From contig JAFKKG010000018.1 of assembly GCA_017305715.1 (NCBI GenBank), positions 283,694 to 347,693 of the forward strand: a stretch of 64,000 bases of DNA. Reading direction: 5' to 3'. Of this stretch, positions 60,839 to 64,000 are shown one piece after another. The stretch comes from Hyphomicrobiales bacterium (GTDB taxonomy: Bacteria; Pseudomonadota; Alphaproteobacteria; Rhizobiales; Xanthobacteraceae). Each line of letters starts with the position of its first letter. Within the stretch, counting starts at the first letter, position 1. Made by a program: the position numbers and the translations under genes. Below the pieces are notes generated by a model, which was not told where the DNA came from, did not search any database, and saw only the letters and a list, made by a program, of their open reading frames with translations.

Positions 60839-60955
60839 CTCTTCGGACCGAAGCGCAGGCGGAAACCCTTTGATTTCCTTCGCTTTCATGTCATTTATCG
60901 CGCCATCGCCGGGCTGTTCGCGCCCGACAAATCGGTTGATCGCGGAGTACTGACA

Positions 60956-63832
60956 TTGCGTCTGATCAGGTGCCTTGCGCCGCTCGCGCTGGGCTTCATG
61001 ATTGTTGCGTTCGCGCCGCAAGCGCGCGCCGTCGACGCTGTCAGCGTCCGCAGTGACGCGCCTGCGATCGACCTCACGGCGGTGCTCGATCACCAGCGCA
61101 GCGACACCGATCGCATCCAGGTTTCCACCGCCCCCGGCACCGACGGCATCGTGCGCCGCATCGAGGTGCGCGCGCGTGAAGGCGGCCAGAACTGGGTGGT
61201 GTTCGCGCTCGCCAACAACACCGACGACCAGCTCGACCGTCTGATCGTCGCGCCGCACTACCGCATCGTGTCGTCGGGATTGCTGTGGCCCGATTTGGGA
61301 CTGTCGCGCATCGCCACCATCACGCCCTCGACCGGCGACCGGCCCGAGCGCCAGGAGAGCGCCACCGCCGACATCTTCCGCATCACGCTCGATCCCGGCG
61401 CCGTCGTCACCTTCGTCGCCGAGTTGCGCACCGATAAATTGCCGCAGCTCTATCTGTGGGAACCCGACGCCTACAAGGACAAGGTCAACTCGTTCACGCT
61501 CTATCAGGGCATCGTGATCGGCATCTCCGGCCTTTTGGCCCTCGTGCTGACCATCCTGTTCGTGGTCAAGGGCTCGATCATGTTCCCGGCCGCCGCGGCG
61601 CTGGCCTGGGCAGTGCTGGTCTATATCGGCGTCGATTTCGGCTTCTGGGGCAAGGTGCTCGACATGTCGAACAACGCCGAGCGCGTCTGGCGCGCGGCGG
61701 GTGAAGCGATCCTGGCGGCGACGCTGCTGGTGTTCCTGTTCGCCTATCTCAACCTCAGCCGCTGGCATGTGCGCTATTCCCATATCACCATCGGCTGGCT
61801 GACCTTCCTCGGCTCGCTGGTGGCGCTGGCGCTGTTCGATCCCGCCGTCGCCTCCGGCATCGCGCGGATGTCGCTGGTGATGATCGCGGTCGCCGGCTTC
61901 TGCCTGATCGTTTATCTCTCGACGCACGGTTTCGACCGCGCGGTGCTGCTGATCCCGACCTGGTTCCTGCTGGTGGTGTGGGTCGGCGCGGCCGGCATGG
62001 CGGTGGCGGGAAGCGTCACCAACGACATCGTCGGCCCCGCCCTGCTCGGCGGCCTCGTGCTGATTGTGATGCTGATCGGGTTCACGGTGATGCAGCATGC
62101 CTTTGCCGGCGGCGGCGCCACCACAGGCGTGGTTTCCGACGTCGAGCGCCGCGCGCTGGCGCTGACCGGCTCCGGCGATCTGATCTGGGACTGGGACGTC
62201 TCCGCCGACAAGGTGTTCACCAGCCCCGAGACCGAAAGCCTGCTCGGGCTGAAGCGCGGCACGCTGGAAGGCCCGGCCGCGAAATGGCTCGAAGTGCTGC
62301 ATCCGCTCGACCAGGACCGGTTCCGCGCCGCGCTCGACAGCGTGCTCGACCAGCGCCGCGGCCGGCTGGTGCAGGATTTCCGCCTGCGCACCCCCGACGG
62401 CCACTTCATGTGGTTCGCGCTCAAGGCGCGCCCGGTGGTCGGCTCCGACGGCGAGGTTTCGCGCGTGGTCGGCACGCTCACCGACGTCACCGAGATCAAG
62501 AACGCCGAGGAGCGCATGCTGCATGACAGCGTGCATGACAACCTCACCGGCCTGCCGAACCGCAAATTGTTCATCGACCGCCTCGGCGCCGTGGCGAACT
62601 TCGCCAAGACCATGCCGAACCTGCGCCCGACCCTGATGGTGATCGACCTCGACCGCTTCAAGCAGGTCAACGATTCCGTCGGCATCGCGGTCGGCGACTC
62701 CATTCTGCTGACGCTGGCGCGGCGGCTGACCCGCATCCTCAAGCCGCAGGACACGCTGGCCCGGCTCGCCGGCGACCAGTTCGGCCTGATCCTGATGTCG
62801 GAACAGGATCCGGCACGCATCACCGCCTTTGCCGAGACCATCCGCAAGACCATCCGCGCGCCGATCGCCTTCAACGACCGCGAAATCTTCCTGACCGCTT
62901 CGATCGGCCTCGCGCTCTCCGATCCGCAGACCCAGCTGTCCGACGAGATCATCAAGGATGCCGAGCTGGCGATGTATCATTCCAAGCGCATCGGCGGCGA
63001 CCGCATCGACGTCTACAAGCCGGCGATGCGCGCCCGCAAGACCGACCGACTGACGCTGGAATCCGAATTGCGTCGCGCCATCGAGCGCCAGGAAATCACC
63101 ATCCTGTACCAGCCGATCGTGCGGCTGGAGGATCGCTCGATCGCCGGCTTCGAGGCGCTGGCGCGCTGGGACCACCCGAAACTCGGGCGGATGTCGCCGT
63201 CGGAATTCATCTCGATTGCGGAGGAGATCGGCCTGATCGTCGACCTCGGCATGTTCGTGATGGACCAGACCGCAAAACAGCTCGCGGTGTGGCAGCGCGC
63301 GATGCGCTCGCGCGAGCCGATCTTCGCCAGCGTCAACGTCTCCTCGCGGCAGTTGCTGCGTCACGATCTGATCCACGATATCAGAACCGTGCTGTCGCGC
63401 TCCTCGGTGGCGCGCGGCACGCTGAAGCTGGAGCTCACAGAGTCGCTGGTGATGGAGAATCCGGAGCACGCGGCGCAGATGCTGACGCGGATCCGCGAAC
63501 TCGGCACCGGACTGTCGCTCGACGATTTCGGCACCGGTCATTCCTCGCTGGCCTATCTGCAGCGCTTTCCGTTCGACACCATCAAGATCGATCAGTCGTT
63601 CGTGCGCACCACCAGCCGCGGCACCCGCCCGGTGATCCTGAAATCGATCATCGCGCTGGCCCACGACCTCGGCATGGACGTGGTCGCCGAGGGCGCCGAG
63701 ACGGACTCGGATGCAGTCGAGCTCTATCAATTGGGCTGCGAATACGCGCAGGGCTTTGCCTTCGGCGAGCCGATGGACGCCGACGCCGCGATGCGGCTCC
63801 TGACCGAAGAGCGGCTCGAAGCGGCGAGCTGA
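60956..63832 (+). CDS. Membrane PAS-GGDEF-EAL protein, probable c-di-GMP phosphodiesterase
   Basis: This 958-residue protein begins at TTG 60956 (GGAG 8 nt upstream) with a signal peptide (ending AFAPQARA). A periplasmic 7TMR-DISM-like domain (about 30-180) and seven or eight membrane helices (185-385) follow. A PAS domain (about 390-510), GGDEF (about 520-685) and EAL (about 700-945) complete it. The GGDEF signature is AGDQF (about residue 605), lacking the catalytic acidic residue, so cyclase activity is unlikely. EAL is intact (FEALARWDHP), with ELTES, DDFGTG and KIDQSFV. The enzyme would degrade c-di-GMP in response to a periplasmic or membrane cue. Confidence 0.93.
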   Translation: MRLIRCLAPLALGFMIVAFAPQARAVDAVSVRSDAPAIDLTAVLDHQRSDTDRIQVSTAPGTDGIVRRIEVRAREGGQNWVVFALANNTDDQLDRLIVAPHYRIVSSGLLWPDLGLSRIATITPSTGDRPERQESATADIFRITLDPGAVVTFVAELRTDKLPQLYLWEPDAYKDKVNSFTLYQGIVIGISGLLALVLTILFVVKGSIMFPAAAALAWAVLVYIGVDFGFWGKVLDMSNNAERVWRAAGEAILAATLLVFLFAYLNLSRWHVRYSHITIGWLTFLGSLVALALFDPAVASGIARMSLVMIAVAGFCLIVYLSTHGFDRAVLLIPTWFLLVVWVGAAGMAVAGSVTNDIVGPALLGGLVLIVMLIGFTVMQHAFAGGGATTGVVSDVERRALALTGSGDLIWDWDVSADKVFTSPETESLLGLKRGTLEGPAAKWLEVLHPLDQDRFRAALDSVLDQRRGRLVQDFRLRTPDGHFMWFALKARPVVGSDGEVSRVVGTLTDVTEIKNAEERMLHDSVHDNLTGLPNRKLFIDRLGAVANFAKTMPNLRPTLMVIDLDRFKQVNDSVGIAVGDSILLTLARRLTRILKPQDTLARLAGDQFGLILMSEQDPARITAFAETIRKTIRAPIAFNDREIFLTASIGLALSDPQTQLSDEIIKDAELAMYHSKRIGGDRIDVYKPAMRARKTDRLTLESELRRAIERQEITILYQPIVRLEDRSIAGFEALARWDHPKLGRMSPSEFISIAEEIGLIVDLGMFVMDQTAKQLAVWQRAMRSREPIFASVNVSSRQLLRHDLIHDIRTVLSRSSVARGTLKLELTESLVMENPEHAAQMLTRIRELGTGLSLDDFGTGHSSLAYLQRFPFDTIKIDQSFVRTTSRGTRPVILKSIIALAHDLGMDVVAEGAETDSDAVELYQLGCEYAQGFAFGEPMDADAAMRLLTEERLEAAS

Positions 63833-63856
63833 GCTGTCGTCCGCTTCTCTCCGTCG

Positions 63857-63874
63857 TCCCGGCGAAGGCCGGGA
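63857..63874. repeat. GTCGTCCCGGC palindrome, truncated copy beside the IS element
   Basis: TCCCGGC (63857-63863), GAAG-type loop, GCCGGGA (63868-63874), preceded by CGTCG. Compared with the perfect copy at 21042-21079 the right outer arm (CGAC) is missing and is replaced by TCTACC. The IS110 transposase stop codon is 17 bp beyond its end. Confidence 0.5.
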
Positions 63875-63890
63875 TCTACCGTGTTAGCTG

Positions 63891-64000
63891 TCAAGAGGCG
63901 GTGGCGCCTTTCCATGGCTGGCCGGACCTTATTACGGCGTTGGCGAAGACGACGAGACGTCGCAGCACGGCGATGAGGGCTAGCTTTGGCGGCTTTCCCT
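63891..64000 (-). mobile_element. IS110-family transposase, C-terminal fragment
   Basis: An open frame enters from the right edge of the window and stops at TGA (63893-63891). The 35 visible residues include KLALIAVLRRLVVFANAVIR followed by SGQPWKG, the pattern of the C-terminal end of IS110/IS1111 transposases (K-x-ALIA-hydrophobic-R-x-L ... N-A-x-I/L-R ... W). These DEDD recombinases insert without target duplication. The element's right end would be within about 20 bp downstream of the stop. The rest, including any bridge RNA, is outside the window. Confidence 0.65.

Noticed and set aside
59795-63730. A 1311-codon open frame on the minus strand
   Set aside because: It is antisense to the quinone oxidoreductase and GGDEF-EAL genes. 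The translation is rich in His, Arg, Gln and Asp with no domain, the usual shadow of high-GC genes.
1-64000. tRNA, rRNA, phage or conjugative element genes
   Set aside because: No rRNA-like or clear tRNA cloverleaf sequence was recognised by eye, and apart from the IS110 fragment there is no integrase, phage or conjugation gene. A tRNAscan-SE run would settle the tRNA question.

Overview
The window is 64 kb of high-GC chromosomal DNA from an alphaproteobacterium, most likely Bradyrhizobium or a close relative in the Nitrobacteraceae. Evidence for this is the order ruvC-ruvA-ruvB, YebC, TIGR00282 phosphoesterase, 5-FCL, a probable 6S RNA, ZapA, DUF4164, tkt, gap, pgk and fba. The RcdA-family (DUF1465) and DUF1192 genes and several dispersed palindromic repeat families typical of these genomes agree with it. 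Most of the window is core chromosome. The only mobile element recognised is the 3' end of an IS110-family transposase at the right edge.

Layout. 0-4.4 kb: the start of a probable cysE, a 41-residue protein, a CYTH-CHAD protein, a GNAT enzyme, and a TetR regulator with a DUF2852 membrane protein that share a 19-bp operator. 4.4-7.6 kb: three YCII/DGPF-type proteins, a SnoaL-like protein, a GST and an HxlR regulator. 7.9-14.1 kb: a triple-PAS chemoreceptor, an SDR, and cobalamin late steps (cobC, cobS, cobT). 14.2-18.3 kb: a VOC protein, an SRPBCC protein, a DoxX protein, a cyclic-nucleotide-binding protein, and an ECF42-type sigma factor with its DGPF partner. 18.5-26.4 kb: a GhrA-type reductase, TetR/GST, a YbgC thioesterase, RuvABC and YebC. 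26.5-33 kb: a second soluble receptor, PPK2, adenylate cyclase, folate metabolism and 6S RNA. 33-37 kb: a serine hydrolase and membrane AraC regulator, apparently inserted between zapA and the 6S/5-FCL genes. 37.5-47 kb: tkt-gap-pgk-fba(II)-fba(I)-thiE, a SEL1 protein and an inositol monophosphatase. 47-64 kb: an RND pump, a methyltransferase with DUF1295, a MotA/MotB-like stator pair, an ABC exporter, rpmE, the RcdA-family gene, a quinone oxidoreductase and a membrane GGDEF-EAL protein.

The main observation is a probable local regulon. The ECF42 sigma-factor operon (18.2 kb) is preceded by TGTCGG-N17-CGTT. Motifs of the same design, TGTC(G/T)G-N14-GTTCGT(C/T), lie at promoter distance and in the correct orientation before three other transcription units: the three-gene DGPF cluster, the GST-SnoaL pair and the DoxX-SRPBCC-VOC cluster. 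This would place about ten small detoxification- or stress-type genes, spread over 13 kb, under one sigma factor. A second regulatory finding is the pair of matching palindromes at the TetR gene start and upstream of the DUF2852 gene.
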